From contig CACVBU010000178.1 in the NCBI GenBank assembly GCA_902728285.1, positions 1,426,001 to 1,490,000 of the forward strand: a DNA stretch of 64,000 bases, given 5' to 3'. Source of the stretch: Clytia hemisphaerica. Taxonomy: Eukaryota; Cnidaria; Hydrozoa; Leptothecata; Clytiidae. A model generated the notes under the pieces. That model was not told the origin of the DNA. It worked only from the letters and a program-made list of their open reading frames with translations, and did no database searches. Positions 41,968 to 53,441 of this stretch are shown here, in pieces (positions within the stretch are counted from its first letter, which is position 1; each line of letters begins with the position of its first letter). Both the position numbers and the translations under genes were made by a program.

Positions 41968-44380
41968 TTATATAATTCTGCCATGAATCCATATTTCAGC
42001 AAGATTCATTGTCTGGTGTGGAGGATTTTGAGTTGCTATAATTTCATCTGCAAATTTCATACAAGAGATTGTCGTGCGAATACCTAAATCTCCCGTGTTT
42101 CCAAAAGTTGTTATAAGATTTTGATTATTGTTTGTATACAAAATGGTCTTGAGATCAACATTATCGCAACGGTTTTCGTGTACTGTATTAACGGTGTCTT
42201 GTCGGTTCACAAAGATGATGTAATTGACGAAGACACGGCTTTTAAAGACAGCTTTAATCCAATTTGGTTCAGTACCTAAGTTATGTGTACATGCCCATGT
42301 ATCTTCGTTGCCATCAAATGCAAGAGATGCATAATATGTACCGTATAGTGTTGAAATTGATGAGTGATTCACGTGTTCATGAAGAGATTGTGCTGAAAGA
42401 GTTGAGTTCGAATTATACAGTTTACCCTCGCTAGTTCGAACTTAAACAGGGAATCTTATCAGTTGGAATTACAGAGAGATTCGGATTATAGAAAGTATAT
42501 TAGGAAAGCGGTTTTTCCGCGTCGGGGACTGGAAGTAAGTTCGAATTGTAGAAAGATTCGATTTAAGGAATTTCGATTAAGCAAGAGTTTACAGTAGGTC
42601 ATTATTAGATTACATGAGGGAGAGGTGCTTAGATGATGTGTGCAAGTCGGATCCCTTTTTCACACTCGAAAATCCGTCAAAGAGGTACAAATATCGTTGA
42701 AAACACTTGAGTAAGGGTTCCAAAATTCCAAAATTCCAAATTGGACTCTCTTAAGGGTAATTCTTAAAATTTGGACTAAAAATCTTGGCTGAAATTTTGT
42801 GGAAATAGCCCCCCAAAACTCTCTCTAACGGTGGCAAAAACGTCTGAAAAATACCAAAATTTTCGAAATTCAGTCTCTCTAAGGGTCGGTTTTCGAACTT
42901 TAGTTCTGATATGGTCCTATCATCTCGCAAACCTAATACCCCCTCCCCCGGGAGTTAACTCTGTTTTGACCTTCCACTATTCGATACGCTCCATCAATTT
43001 AGCCTCAGAACTTTAAACAAATGAGTTTTTTCTAAAAATCCTAGAGAGTCTTATCTCATTTTGAGCCTTCAGCCTCCCCACTTTTACGGTGGCTCCGCCG
43101 GCCCTGTAGCTGCTCCGAATTTTTCTCTGAGAAATCTTACCGACTGCGACACATTGATAATTGCCAACGCATCTGTCTTCACAACGTTCTGTGATTGCAT
43201 TACAAGGGTTGTTATTTCCATTACTGCACCATGAACCCAACTAGAAAAGGAAAAAGAAAGTAAAACTTATCAATGCGAGCAAGTGAATATTCATTAGGGC
43301 TACGTTTCTTAAATACTCAACTTTTCACCAGACCTTTCTATTCGCAAATTTAGGCAAATCTTTTTTAATGCAATCCTGGACAAAAAGTTCCAAAAATCTT
43401 TGAACACGCTACCTTCTCACAAACCCAGTAGAATTTTTCACCCACTGGGGATAAAAATAACGGGTGAAAACTCAATGGGGATTTATCTCTTTAATGGCTG
43501 GGTATTTCGATTCTTTTGTTTTCAAGTCAGAAAATTCAGTGTGGATGGGAAAAAAAGTTAATATTTTGCAGTTTTGATTCGTTTATTTGGGTTTTTTCAG
43601 TTGGAACGAAAATTGGAGAATAAATTTTGGCCAATTTTTCCAGTGGAAAAGGGGTCCCAGTGGAAAAGGGGTCCCAGTGGAAAAGGGATCCCAGTGGGTC
43701 TGTGAGAACGATGTGTATGGACAGCTTCCAAATAAGCTCATGAACCCATTGAAGGGAGGAAATAAACTTTTGAAAAGTCTTCAGGCCTTTATTGGTTTGA
43801 GATTGAAAGTTCAATGAGTTTTCACCTTACGGATTTTCAAGAAGACATTTTGGGGGAGATTACAGACCTTTTTTGTCCCCGATTGTTTGCCCCACCTATC
43901 GTCCATTTGTTGGGCGTGGTACACACTTTATCGGAAAGGATTAGTACCGGCCCAATTTTTTTCGTTTAATGGCGTTCATTCAAGATTTAGGGGATTTTCT
44001 TACCGTAACTTGTTATTAAAAAAAGAACAACAAAAGCTCACCGTTTTCTTGTCATAATCCGTTTCAAAATGGTTCCATCCATTTGCTGGTGAAAATAGAG
44101 AATTTCCTGACGAATTTCTTCGTGCAGAATTACCTAATAATTCACAAGTCTCATTTTGTCTCATGAAATTCACTGATTGACAGGTTGGATGTAACATACA
44201 TTTCGTTAAACATTTTCGCAGTGAGATAAAATCTAAAGTTTTGAGAATATCACCCAATAACCGTTGATGATACGTTATCTTTGAAAATTCAGCGTCATAT
44301 TTACCGCATTCTGGTAACTTTAGAATGTTAGCCTTTACAAAAATGAGAATAACGAATGAGAAAAATGCTACAAGCTTCAT
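41968..44380 (-). CDS. Gene B2: secreted PAN - EGF-like - FA58C protein (3 exons)
   Basis: Exons are 44380-44042, 43240-43141 and 42392-41968. Phases are 0 and 1; the joined length of 864 nt gives 287 residues without a stop. Exon 1 begins at ATG with a clean signal peptide (MKLVAFFSFVILIFVKA), then a PAN domain (LPECGKYDAEF, CLTKCMLHPTC, ETCELLG). Exon 2 is the EGF-like WCSNGNNNPCN..RCEDRC..QC. Exon 3 is FA58C-like (LAFDGNEDTWAC, NWIKAVF, FVNRQD, MNLAEIWIHGR). RCDNVDLK fits the R-x-D-x4-K part of the F-type lectin fucose motif, but the usual upstream His is not at the expected distance. B2 is the intact partner of pseudogene B1. Likely extracellular; ligand unknown. Confidence 0.8.
43410..43711. 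repeat. MITE with CCTTCTCACAAACCCA ends, long copy
   Basis: Inverted ends CCTTCTCACAAACCCAG and CTGGGTCTGTGAGAA-type bound ~300 bp with repeated CCAGTGGAAAAGGG words. It corresponds to the shorter 20733-20939. Confidence 0.65.
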
Positions 44381-46349
44381 ATCATTCTAATCAAGTTTGA
44401 AAGGTGACAAGAAAGTGCATTTTTCGACAAGTTGTTTTTTTCAGTGACAAATCTTCAAGATATTTTTTTGTTTGTTGATTGAATAAAATATCAATAATTT
44501 ATTTAGATCCATCCTTCTTAATGAAAAGAAATGAAATTAAATCAACGATTATAATCCACGAATACATCAATTCAATTTGTTTCCTTTTTAGGCAGCCATT
44601 TTATATTTGACAATCAAGTCGATTGAAGGATGAAGAAAATCTATCATCAATTCTGCCATTGAAATATTCTGATGTTGTTTGATACACGCTCTTTTGATTT
44701 CGCAATTGAAACCTCATTTGAAATTTGAAAACAAGTACCGCCAAGAGGCAAAGATAGGTGCATGGGTATTATTTAGACTTGGGTCGACTTCTGACTGAAC
44801 TTCGCTTTTTTGATGATTTTTATGGCACTGAGTTCAGTGAAGTAGACTAGAGGATATCAAAAACAAATCAATGAAATATATTCTAAAACGGGCCTAAAAT
44901 CCTACCAAATTTTTTGAAACTATAATAAAAACATGTAAATACCTCAAAAATTAAAAAAAAAGTCTATTGGTCATTGTTTTCTGTTTTTTTTTTCTTCAAA
45001 AAGGGGCTGGATCTAGTAGCATATATTTGCTACCACCTTAAGCAAAGCCAAAAAATGAGTCTGCCAAATTACGCCGGGCCACTTATCAGCGTCATTCAGT
45101 CTATCAATAAGCTATAATTGCCCCCAGGCTAGGTATTATTTAGCCTGGATATCCAGGCTGTAAACTATTTCACAGTCTAGTTCTGCTTTACAGCCTGGTC
45201 TCCCAGAGAGATTTGCATTCTCCAGATGAGAATGCAATCCGCTTGCTTGCGCTCACTTCGCTAAAGCCGTAAGGACCAATCTACACGGCGCGGAGCAATT
45301 CTGAAGCAAAAATAGGATAGTCCTCCACTTGCTAGCGAAGATAGAGCTTTCTATTACATAAAACATGAAAAAGAAGAAAACAGAGGCAAGTTCATTTTCA
45401 AAGAAAACATGGTTGGTCATGGTGGCACATGTAAACTTGTTTATGGACTTTTGTTTAAACTTTAGATTTTTTAAATAGCTTTAAATCTTGCAAGGCTCTT
45501 TTTTATTAACTTTTGTTTGGCCTGCCCTGGGTTTGGCTTAGCCTAGTTAACTAAGCCCGTATTCACAAGAATATGACAAACGGCTAATGGCAATATAGCG
45601 TTTTCGGCACTTTAAAGATATTTTTATATTAACGGATTTTAATTTTGCCTTGGAATACTGTTATTCAGTCACAACTTAACCATCAGACTTATCCAAGTGA
45701 CTGAATCAAACTAGCTTAGATTTCTAGGCTAGGGTTGGCTAAGAAAGTTTCGGAAACATGGGTTTGCACTTTCATTCTCTAGGGAGACCAAGCTCTATAA
45801 TTTTAGAACTTTGTATGTTGAGGGAGGTAAATTTTGTTTTTTCTAAAATTTTGAGCTTGGATATCCAGGCTAGGTATTATTAGACGGTAAGGATCGGCTT
45901 TTTACCTTCCCAAGGCTTTTTAAAATCCTCAGGAACACTGAACGTAAACGAACTACACGCTTTTTTTTTTATAAGAATAGTGTACTTTGGTTGAGGGTGA
46001 GCATTATTCTTATATTTCTATTGTTCTAAACAATAGGCCTATTGTTTTAAACCCGAAATCTCACCCTGATATTCTTATAGAAGTTATTCTTATAAAAGAA
46101 AAAGCGTGTACCGTAGGTATAAAAATAAAAGGTAGAAAAAGTACACTCTTAGGGTGTAAAATTTGAAAAATCTGGCCATTTTTTGCCTTAAAAGGGTTAG
46201 AATGGTCAAAAATCTTCTGCGAGGGTCAACATCATCACAACAGTAATGACGTCATCACAAAATTTCATATTTACCGCTGACCAGTTTAAAAAGTATCCTT
46301 CACTAAAATAGAAATTAAAGTTGATCAAATAAAGGTTTATCTTACTATA
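44381..46349. other. Upstream region of B2 and duplicated non-coding segment
   Basis: 44381-44916 is the region deleted from the other unit. 44917-46349 parallels 21461-22757. No gene is seen apart from the MITE at 45954. Confidence 0.5.
45954..46110. repeat. MITE family 'ACACGC..ATAAGAA', copy f, unit 2 only
   Basis: The ends are TACACGC-poly(T)-ATAAGAA and TTCTTATAAAAGAAAAAGCG-TGTA. Unit 1 has an uninterrupted AACGAACTACATTAGG near 22512, so this copy moved after the duplication. It is the shortest copy and has the cleanest ends. Confidence 0.8.
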
Positions 46350-48052
46350 CTAAATGATTTTATAAAAAATGTGTATAACACAAGATGGTAGCTGAGCTGT
46401 TGTTCTCAAATTTTACCAGGGGGTTGATTCGAGTATGAAAGAGGGATTTTGTGCAGTTTTAAGACAAATTTTTTATTGTTTTTCGAAAAAGCAGTTGATG
46501 ATACGTCGTGGTTTTAATTTTATGTTTAAAATTTCATTTTTATCTATGATTTAGCGCGAAAATTAGCACTACCCTTCTGATAAAACCCCCGTCCAAAAAA
46601 GGATTTGACGTTCGAATCGAAGAAGCTCCAACAGTGACTTATTTTTTCGAATGCAATAATATTAATAATAATTAAATATTAAATTAAAACGTTACGATAT
46701 ATAAATTGCTTAAATTTTAGTTTTTTTATTTATTTTAATAATAATAATAATTAAATATTAAATAAAAATGTTACAATATATAAATTGCTTAAATTTTTGT
46801 TTTTTTATTTATTTTAATAACAATAATAATAATTAAATATCAAATTAAAACGTTACAATATATAAATTGCTTAAATTTTTGTTTTTCATTCATTTTAATA
46901 ATAATAATAATAATTAAATATCAAATCAAAACGTTACAATATTAAATTGCTTAAAATACGTAGAGCTAGGAAATATATATCAAAGTTAAATAAAAAATTG
47001 AAATCCCGACACAAACAAATATAGTGTAAACTGATTCGCAATCATGTCGAAATAGCACAACCTAGCGGGTCATGCAAGCCCCAAAAGCATAAGCAAAAAC
47101 AATGGAAAATACGGTTGAAAAAATTAAAACCAGAACTAGGAGAAGTACTAAAATCTTTGAAAAGGTAAGATTTCAAAATATTGTTATTTAACAAATCAAT
47201 TTCATCTCATCAAAAGTCTATTTTTTTTATGATTAAAATACAGTGATTCTTTAACGAAAATAATTCTGACGTCAATTATTCAAAACACCATGTGACGTAA
47301 ATTTTCGAACTTTAGAAGGCGTGGCACGTTCTACGAAAATGTTAGTAAAAATTGCGTTTTTAAATAGTCAATGCGCAGGTAAAAAACGGAGGTCATAACT
47401 TGTCATGCGTCGTTATCTTCCTTTAAGGCTCAGACTTTTGACGAAATGATGAGAATATTAGTGATAAGAACAAATTTATTTTTTCATCTACAATCATGGT
47501 TGAAATATATTGAGAATTCCTGTTATTTTAACGTTTTTCAAGATTTAAAGTTCCGGCGAGAACGTCGATTTTGAGCTATCTCTTTAATTTAATCGGATAT
47601 TTCAATTTGGGAGGGGTTGACAGACTTCCAGGCTATATTCTGGGCCTTATTGGACTGTTTTTGAACTTTTGGATCCTAAGGTCTTAATCTAAGTCTAGCG
47701 TTAAAACTCAGAGTTAAAAACTCTACCCTTTGAACCTACTTTAGAGCACTTACAAATCGATTGTAGTTTCAAAACTTCTTGATGAATTTCCCTTTTTTCT
47801 CAAATATTATGACATTGATTGTAAAAGATTCAAGATGTCAGAATCAACAGCAGTACATGGTTTTTCTTTTATAAGCATAACGTTTATAAGCATATGCAGG
47901 CTCAGTTTTTAGTTCCTAAACAATGGCTCTAGCTCTATTGTTTGAGAGTAATAGAATGCTAAGCATTAATGCGAGCCTGATATAGGGACAGACACTTGCT
48001 TATAAGAAAACATGTAGCTGTGTAGGTAATTTATTTAGTACAGTCAACCCTA
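46350..48052. other. Duplicated non-coding segment with expanded minisatellite
   Basis: The segment parallels 27715-29255. The ~80 bp AT-rich unit is present four times at 46658-46960. No gene is seen. Confidence 0.6.
46658..46960. repeat. ~80 bp AT-rich minisatellite, four copies
   Basis: Landmark GTTAC-ATAT recurs near 46691, 46770, 46853 and 46935. The orthologous array in unit 1 has two copies. Confidence 0.8.
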
Positions 48053-48359
48053 TTTTTTTTTTATTGTTCGTTCGTTCCGTGCGCACAGGATGAGAAGGCC
48101 CTAATTAGACTACCTAAAAAGACGTCCGCTGTAAAAAAAAAAGATCGTATGGGGAGTTCCCTGAGAGGGAATCTCCCGGAAAAAGGAGCTGAGGCTACAA
48201 TGGAACATAAGCTAGAGACCATCTTGGGGGAATCACCAAAAATGTAAACAAACGTTTGGCTAGAGAATTGAGATAACGAGATGTAATTGTGTTGATTAGA
48301 AAAAGGGGTTAGAAACTCACAAGGAAAGGGATTTGTTTTTAATTAAAATGTACTAAACA

Positions 48360-51349
48360 CTAAGTCCTAGGAATATTTGATTCTAAAATTTGTTTTAGTA
48401 GAAGTCGGTTTTCATATATATGCCAGTTCGAAAGTAAGTGATTAAGTTCATTTTGTTTGTCAGTCGTTAATGTAGAGGATGTTTTTAGCTTGTTGTGTTT
48501 GTTTTTGGTGATTAGGATATCCATGATGTCAACGTTATTTTGTGTACATGTATCAAAGATATTCTGTAAAATTGATACTGAGCGCAGGTCGTAGGGTGTA
48601 GTTAGTAGAGTCAGAAGGTATTTTGACGTTGAAGGGTTTCTCATAAGTTGCTGTACCAAGTTGATTTGGCGGTTAGTAATTTCATTTGAGATCGAGTCTA
48701 GGTTGAAGTATTTGATTAGATCATTGCTACTATGTTTCGATAGGTTGAGGAGATGCTTTAGTGCTGAGCGACACTGTCTGCTTATGTTTTCAATGAAACT
48801 ATTTGTACAGTCTGTAATCTCTATGCCGTAGAGAACTTTGGGAACGACAATTGATCGAAAGATTGTTGCAATTGTTGCTGGGTGCATTTTCCTGATACCA
48901 CAAGAGGTGAGAGATGCTGTAGTTGCCCAGAGTTCAGAAATGCGTGAGTTTTGGTGGTATCTTAGCGATAGTTTGTCTTTGAACATCTGCCAGTTGAAGC
49001 CTAAGTGTTTCAGTTGTGACTTGGTATGGATTTCTTTGTGATTGAGGGACAGTTTGGGGTGTTCGATCGGTGATTTCCCTGAAATGAGAAATTGGGTTTT
49101 TGATATGTTGAATTTGAGTCCGTTCTGAAATCCAAAATCTGTACATGTGTCGACCATCTTTTGAAGTTGGCTTAGGGTTGGGCTGAGTAGGATTATATCA
49201 TCCGCGAATACAATGATAGAGGTGTTTATATTTCCAGGTAGGTAGGTTCCAAGGTTTAGATCCTGTACAATATCAATTAAATCCTCAGTATAAATGTTGT
49301 AGAGATATGGTGAGAGGAGCGATCCCTGTCGAACTCCTTGTGATAAGTGGAAGGGATGAGAGGTGTTACTCCTATATCTTGTGGCTGCTTCACTGTTGAC
49401 GTAAAGTTTGATTAGAAATTTTAAAACAGTTTCAGGCAAAAGGTTTTTGCTTTTCAGTTTTTCAAATAGGAGTAGCCAGTTGCAGCAATGGAAGGCTTTT
49501 TCAGCATCAAGACTGCATATATATACTGGTGTGTTTTTGGCATTGTAATACGAGATAGTGTCTCTGATGAGAAGCTCCGCATGGACGGTAGACGCGTCAG
49601 ATGTAAATCCAAATTGAGAGTTTTTGTGGTTTTTCAGTGAGGGACATTTGTTTATGATTAGTTTCTCCATGATTTTAGTGAGTATTGGGATCAGGCTGAT
49701 TCCACGGTAGTTGTTTGGATCTTGGATTGGTTTTTTGCTTGATTTCATAATTGGGACGATGATCGATGTTGATAATGCCGGTGGTAGATCGGTTGTATTG
49801 AGAATGTCGTTGATGAGGGGTGTAATGTAGGATAGCATGTTGGGAGAAATGCTGTGAATGAAGTGTTCTGCTTTGATATTGAAAGGATCGGAGGTTTTGT
49901 TTTTATTCAAACTCATGATTGCTTCTTCAACATCAGTAGCTGATACGTAGAAATCGGAGGTTTTGTTCTTTTCAAGGTCTGCTAGCAGCTCATGAAGTTT
50001 TTTGTTGGAAATAGTGTTATTGATGTTTTCAGTTCTGGGTGTGTTCAGAAGGTTATCAAAGTGGGAACTAAACTCTTGGTTGATATCGTTTACGTCTGAT
50101 TTGTTGTTGATGGTGTATAATTTGTCATCCTTTGAATTTTGGAGTCGGATTTGTTTCCAATATGAACGTGGTTTGAAAGTTTTAATTTTCTCTACATTGA
50201 TGAAGTGATCCGTAGTTGTTTGGTTTTTGCACCTTTTTGATGATGAGCGAAAGTCCTTCCTTGCAAGAAGATATCGATTATATGAGATGGTTCTCTGGTA
50301 AAGTTACGGTCTCTCCAATCATTAAAGCACTTTTGTAAAATTTTCCTTTTCTTTGTAAGTTCTTTGTTCCACCACGGTTTTGTCTTAATGAAATGGAAGT
50401 CAGAGAGCTTAAGGTTATTGTAAGTTTCAATAGCACAGTTGTTTAATGTGTCATGTAGATGTGTTATCTCTTCGGTGATGTTTGAGTTTTTGGAGTGGTA
50501 TAGGTGCTTTGATACAGTTTCTTTGAAATTATTTATAAAAATGTCATTTTTCCATAGGTAGTTTGGAATGGCGTTTGGGTCATTTATTTCGTGATTGAAG
50601 CTTGGTGAGAAGTCAGTTATCATGTTACAAGCTATGGGTAGGTGGTCGCTAGTATTGAGGTAGTGTTGTTGTAGTATGTTGATGTTTGTTATTTTATCTA
50701 GGATGTTATTCGATACCAGTATATGATCGATATAAGACTGGTTTGGTAGCGTAGCATGGTGATAAGTGTATGATGGGCCGGTACCATTTGTAATATCTAT
50801 AGGTGTTAAGTTAAATGTTCTGATGAATTCGTTTAGGTGATCGGTTAGTGAATTTGGTTTTCCGATTCTTCCTGATGGGTGGGTTGTTGGGCATGACTGG
50901 AAATCGCCTAGTATGATGCATTCTGAGCTGTTTTCAAATTGTTTGATAATTCCACCTATATTTGATAGTTGTGATGAATATATATCTCTAACGTTTGGGT
51001 TGTTATTGACAGATTGTAGATATACTCCAATTATAAGCAAGTCATAATTTTTCAAAGGTATTTTAACTGTTGTGTTGAAGTCTGTTTTCGATAAGAGTTC
51101 TGGAGAGGGTAATGTACGTTTTATCATCATAGCTGTTCCACCATAAGGGCGACCTGTCAAGCCTTGTTTGGCTGGTTGGAAGAAAATATAAAAGTCTTTT
51201 TGGAAGTTGTGTAGTAATATTTTTTCAGTTTCCGTTATCCATGTTTCGGATAGAAAAATAATGTCGTATGTCGAAGATAGGAAGTCAATGTATTTGAAAT
51301 TTACCTTGATGCCATGGCAGTTCAGGGATATGAAATTAGTATTCTCCAT
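48360..51349 (-). pseudogene. LINE 1 ORF2: endonuclease plus reverse transcriptase, one frameshift
   Basis: The ORF starts at ATG 51349, overlapping the ORF1 stop by 14 nt. The N-terminal apurinic-type endonuclease (51349-50192) shows ISLNCHGIK, FLSETWI, ILGDFQSCP, YIDHILVS and SDHLPIACN. The RT (48360 to about 50285) shows YRGISLIPILTKIMEK, SLDAEKAF, GVRQGSLLSPYLYNIY and FADDIILLS, the catalytic [FY]xDD. A one-base frame change near 50285, between the endonuclease and the linker, separates the two frames; both frames are otherwise open. The protein would nick target DNA and prime reverse transcription from its own RNA. Because only one lesion is seen, the copy is young. Confidence 0.85.
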
Positions 51350-52807
51350 TTTGAGTGTTGAAAGAGTCTGTTGGATCTAGGCATGCAAATCTGTTGGGAT
51401 GTGTGAAGTTAGGTTGTTGGTTGGCGAACTGGAAGTCGGTAGGGTATGGGATGAAAAACTGGTTGTCTTGATCTGTGTTGTTGGGGTATCGGATTTGTCG
51501 GTTCTCTGTGTGAACAGTTGGGTGATTGTTGCGTTGTTGTCGCTGTGTTTGTCGGTTAGTATCAGTACGGCGTTGTCCGTTGTAGGCTTGGGTAAGAGGG
51601 TGAATTTCGGGATGTTGTTGACGTTTCTGGTTTCTAGTTGGGTGCTGATGCTGGTGGGTGATGTCCCTTTGAGGTTGTTGGTTGTTTGATTGATGGTGCG
51701 TCCTCTGTTGCTTCCTGTTGAATCGTGGGGGGTTGGCGGAATGATATTGGTCTTGTTCAGTGTTGTCTTGTCTTATGTGCGGCTGTTGGTTTCTGTAGTT
51801 GACCTTTTTTCTAAAATTTTCCTTAAAAGGTTTGACAACCAGACCATGAAACCAAATGTCTGGGTTGAAGGCTTTCTCTCTTTCAAACGGATCAATGTCA
51901 ATTTTGAAAGCCTGGTTTGTATGGTTCTGGTGAATTAATGTCACTTTGACTACTGTCAGTCTGATTTCATTAGCTACTATGTCCCAAACATTGTCTTCGG
52001 TTAGAGTCAGTTTAAAGCCTCCAACAAACAGAGAGTATGGTTTCGGTTTACCGGCAACATGGTTTCCTCCAGGCAGTCGGTTTCCAAAGATGATGGGGCT
52101 TGAATTTTTTGGAGGATTACGGGTGCAGAGGCTGCTGTGTTAGTCGGTTGGATTGGTTGGTTTCCAGGGTGCGCGTGCTCTTTTTGGAAATGTTGGTCCA
52201 TTTTTTGTATTAGTTCTTTGACATAGTTTTTAAGTTCCTGGTTTTCATTTTTGACATCATTAACTGTTTTAGTCAGTTTATCTATTTGACCAAGAAGTTC
52301 CTTGCTATTTGTTTCGATTACGTTTTGGAACGGAATTTCAGGTGGTGTTTGTGGGGTGGTGATGCTGGATGGTCTCAGGATCATGTATGCCAGTTTGTCT
52401 ACAATGATCATTTCTGTTAGGCTTAACCCAATGACGTAGATATCGTTGACAGTTGCATCAGTATTTTGCCTTTGTTTCAGGTGTTGAGTAGGGTTTTTCG
52501 TGGTTTTGAGAACTTTGTCAAAGCCATGGATGGAGAGGGTATGGTTGTCGAAATCGCCCAAGAGCATTTGGAAGAGCTGGTCTCGGAGTAGCTTGACTTG
52601 GTCGGTGTCCAGGTATGATTCAAGGAGTTTGATCAAATCACTTCTTGATGCTCGATAGAGGTTGTTTATGTTTGCTTTGAAAGGGACGGATGGTTCATTT
52701 TTGTTGATTGAAATTTCTATCACTAGATCTGTTACATCTGTGAAGTTGTTGTTGTTGATGTCATTCTTGTTGTTAACATTAACTATTTCTGCAGCTCCGT
52801 CCGCCAT
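51336..52807 (-). pseudogene. LINE 1 ORF1: coiled coil, RRM-like fold and basic tail, one frameshift
   Basis: The likely start is the ATG of MADGAAEIVNVNN at 52807 (context AAGATGG). The N-terminal two thirds run to about 52080 and include a heptad-rich stretch (LLGQIDKLTKTVNDVKNENQ). After a frame change between 52070 and 52130 the product continues with YSLFVGGFKLTLTEDNVWDI, an RRM-like beginning. The frame at 51944-51336 then gives a very basic, Q/N/H-rich tail ending NTQNGEY. RNA-binding particle protein of the element. The stop codon overlaps the ORF2 start. Confidence 0.7.
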
Positions 52808-52828
52808 CTTAAAGATCAATTCTATTGT

Positions 52829-53441
52829 TAAATACGGACAGGTCTGTAAAATACCAACCCCCCTTCAAGACGCTTCCCCTTGTAAAAAGATAGGAAGATG
52901 CTCGAAGGGTTAAGGCCTTTCCTGAATTTCGGAAGCAAGTCTAATTTGATTTGTTAGAATGGAAATATTCGTTGAAAATGGCAAGTAAAACGAAAATGAG
53001 TGCATATGGGCAAATTTAGTGGACGTTGTGCAACTGATCTTTCTAATTTTTCTGGCTGTTTTACTTAAAGGACTTACTGCAGACAAGGCTTCACATGAGA
53101 AATTGGCAAAAACCAGCTTTTTCCTTTCAGTGTCTATAATAGATAATAATTCCTTGAATTGACAAAACAAATTTCCTCTCAAATCCCCTGCCGTTTTCGA
53201 GTGAATCGATTTTTAGTTATTCGTACTTCGATAACTGCTAAAATGCCAAAAATCGCTATTTGATAAGTCAATTTATCAACCTATCTGATAGGTAAGAGTT
53301 TTGTAACAGATGACAGGGTTTTTCGATATTTGATGTTCTTTTCAGAGGTAAATAAGGGAAATTCCATGCATAAGAATGAAAGTATCGTTCCTACAATCTT
53401 CAATATCTTGAGGAACTGAATGAAAATGAGAGAACACTTTC
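52829..53441. other. Duplicated non-coding segment 3' of gene D
   Basis: The segment matches 29256-29869. Short open frames exist on both strands in both copies without gene features. Confidence 0.5.

Larger units (their letters stand above)
48053..52828 (-). mobile_element. Nearly full-length non-LTR retrotransposon (LINE 1)
   Basis: Unit 1 has the empty site CAACCCTATATAAATACGG (29247-29265). Here CAACCCTAT is followed by a poly(T) tract, which is the poly(A) tail of a minus-strand element, and TAAATACGG resumes at 52829. The ~4.78 kb between encodes ORF1 (52807-51336) and ORF2 (51349-48360), with about 20 nt of 5' leader and ~300 nt of 3' UTR. Each ORF has one frameshift. There is no RNase H domain. 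The clade was not assigned. Confidence 0.85.

Noticed and set aside
41968-42392. Full F-type lectin fucose motif in B2
   Set aside because: RCDNVDLK fits the second half, but no His is found at the expected distance upstream.
43013-43240. 75-codon minus frame reading beyond the B2 EGF-like exon
   Set aside because: Only the first 100 nt are exon; the rest is intron and MITE read-through past a good donor site.
48838-49146. Plus- and minus-strand frames inside LINE 1 ORF2
   Set aside because: Shadows of the reverse-transcriptase frame.
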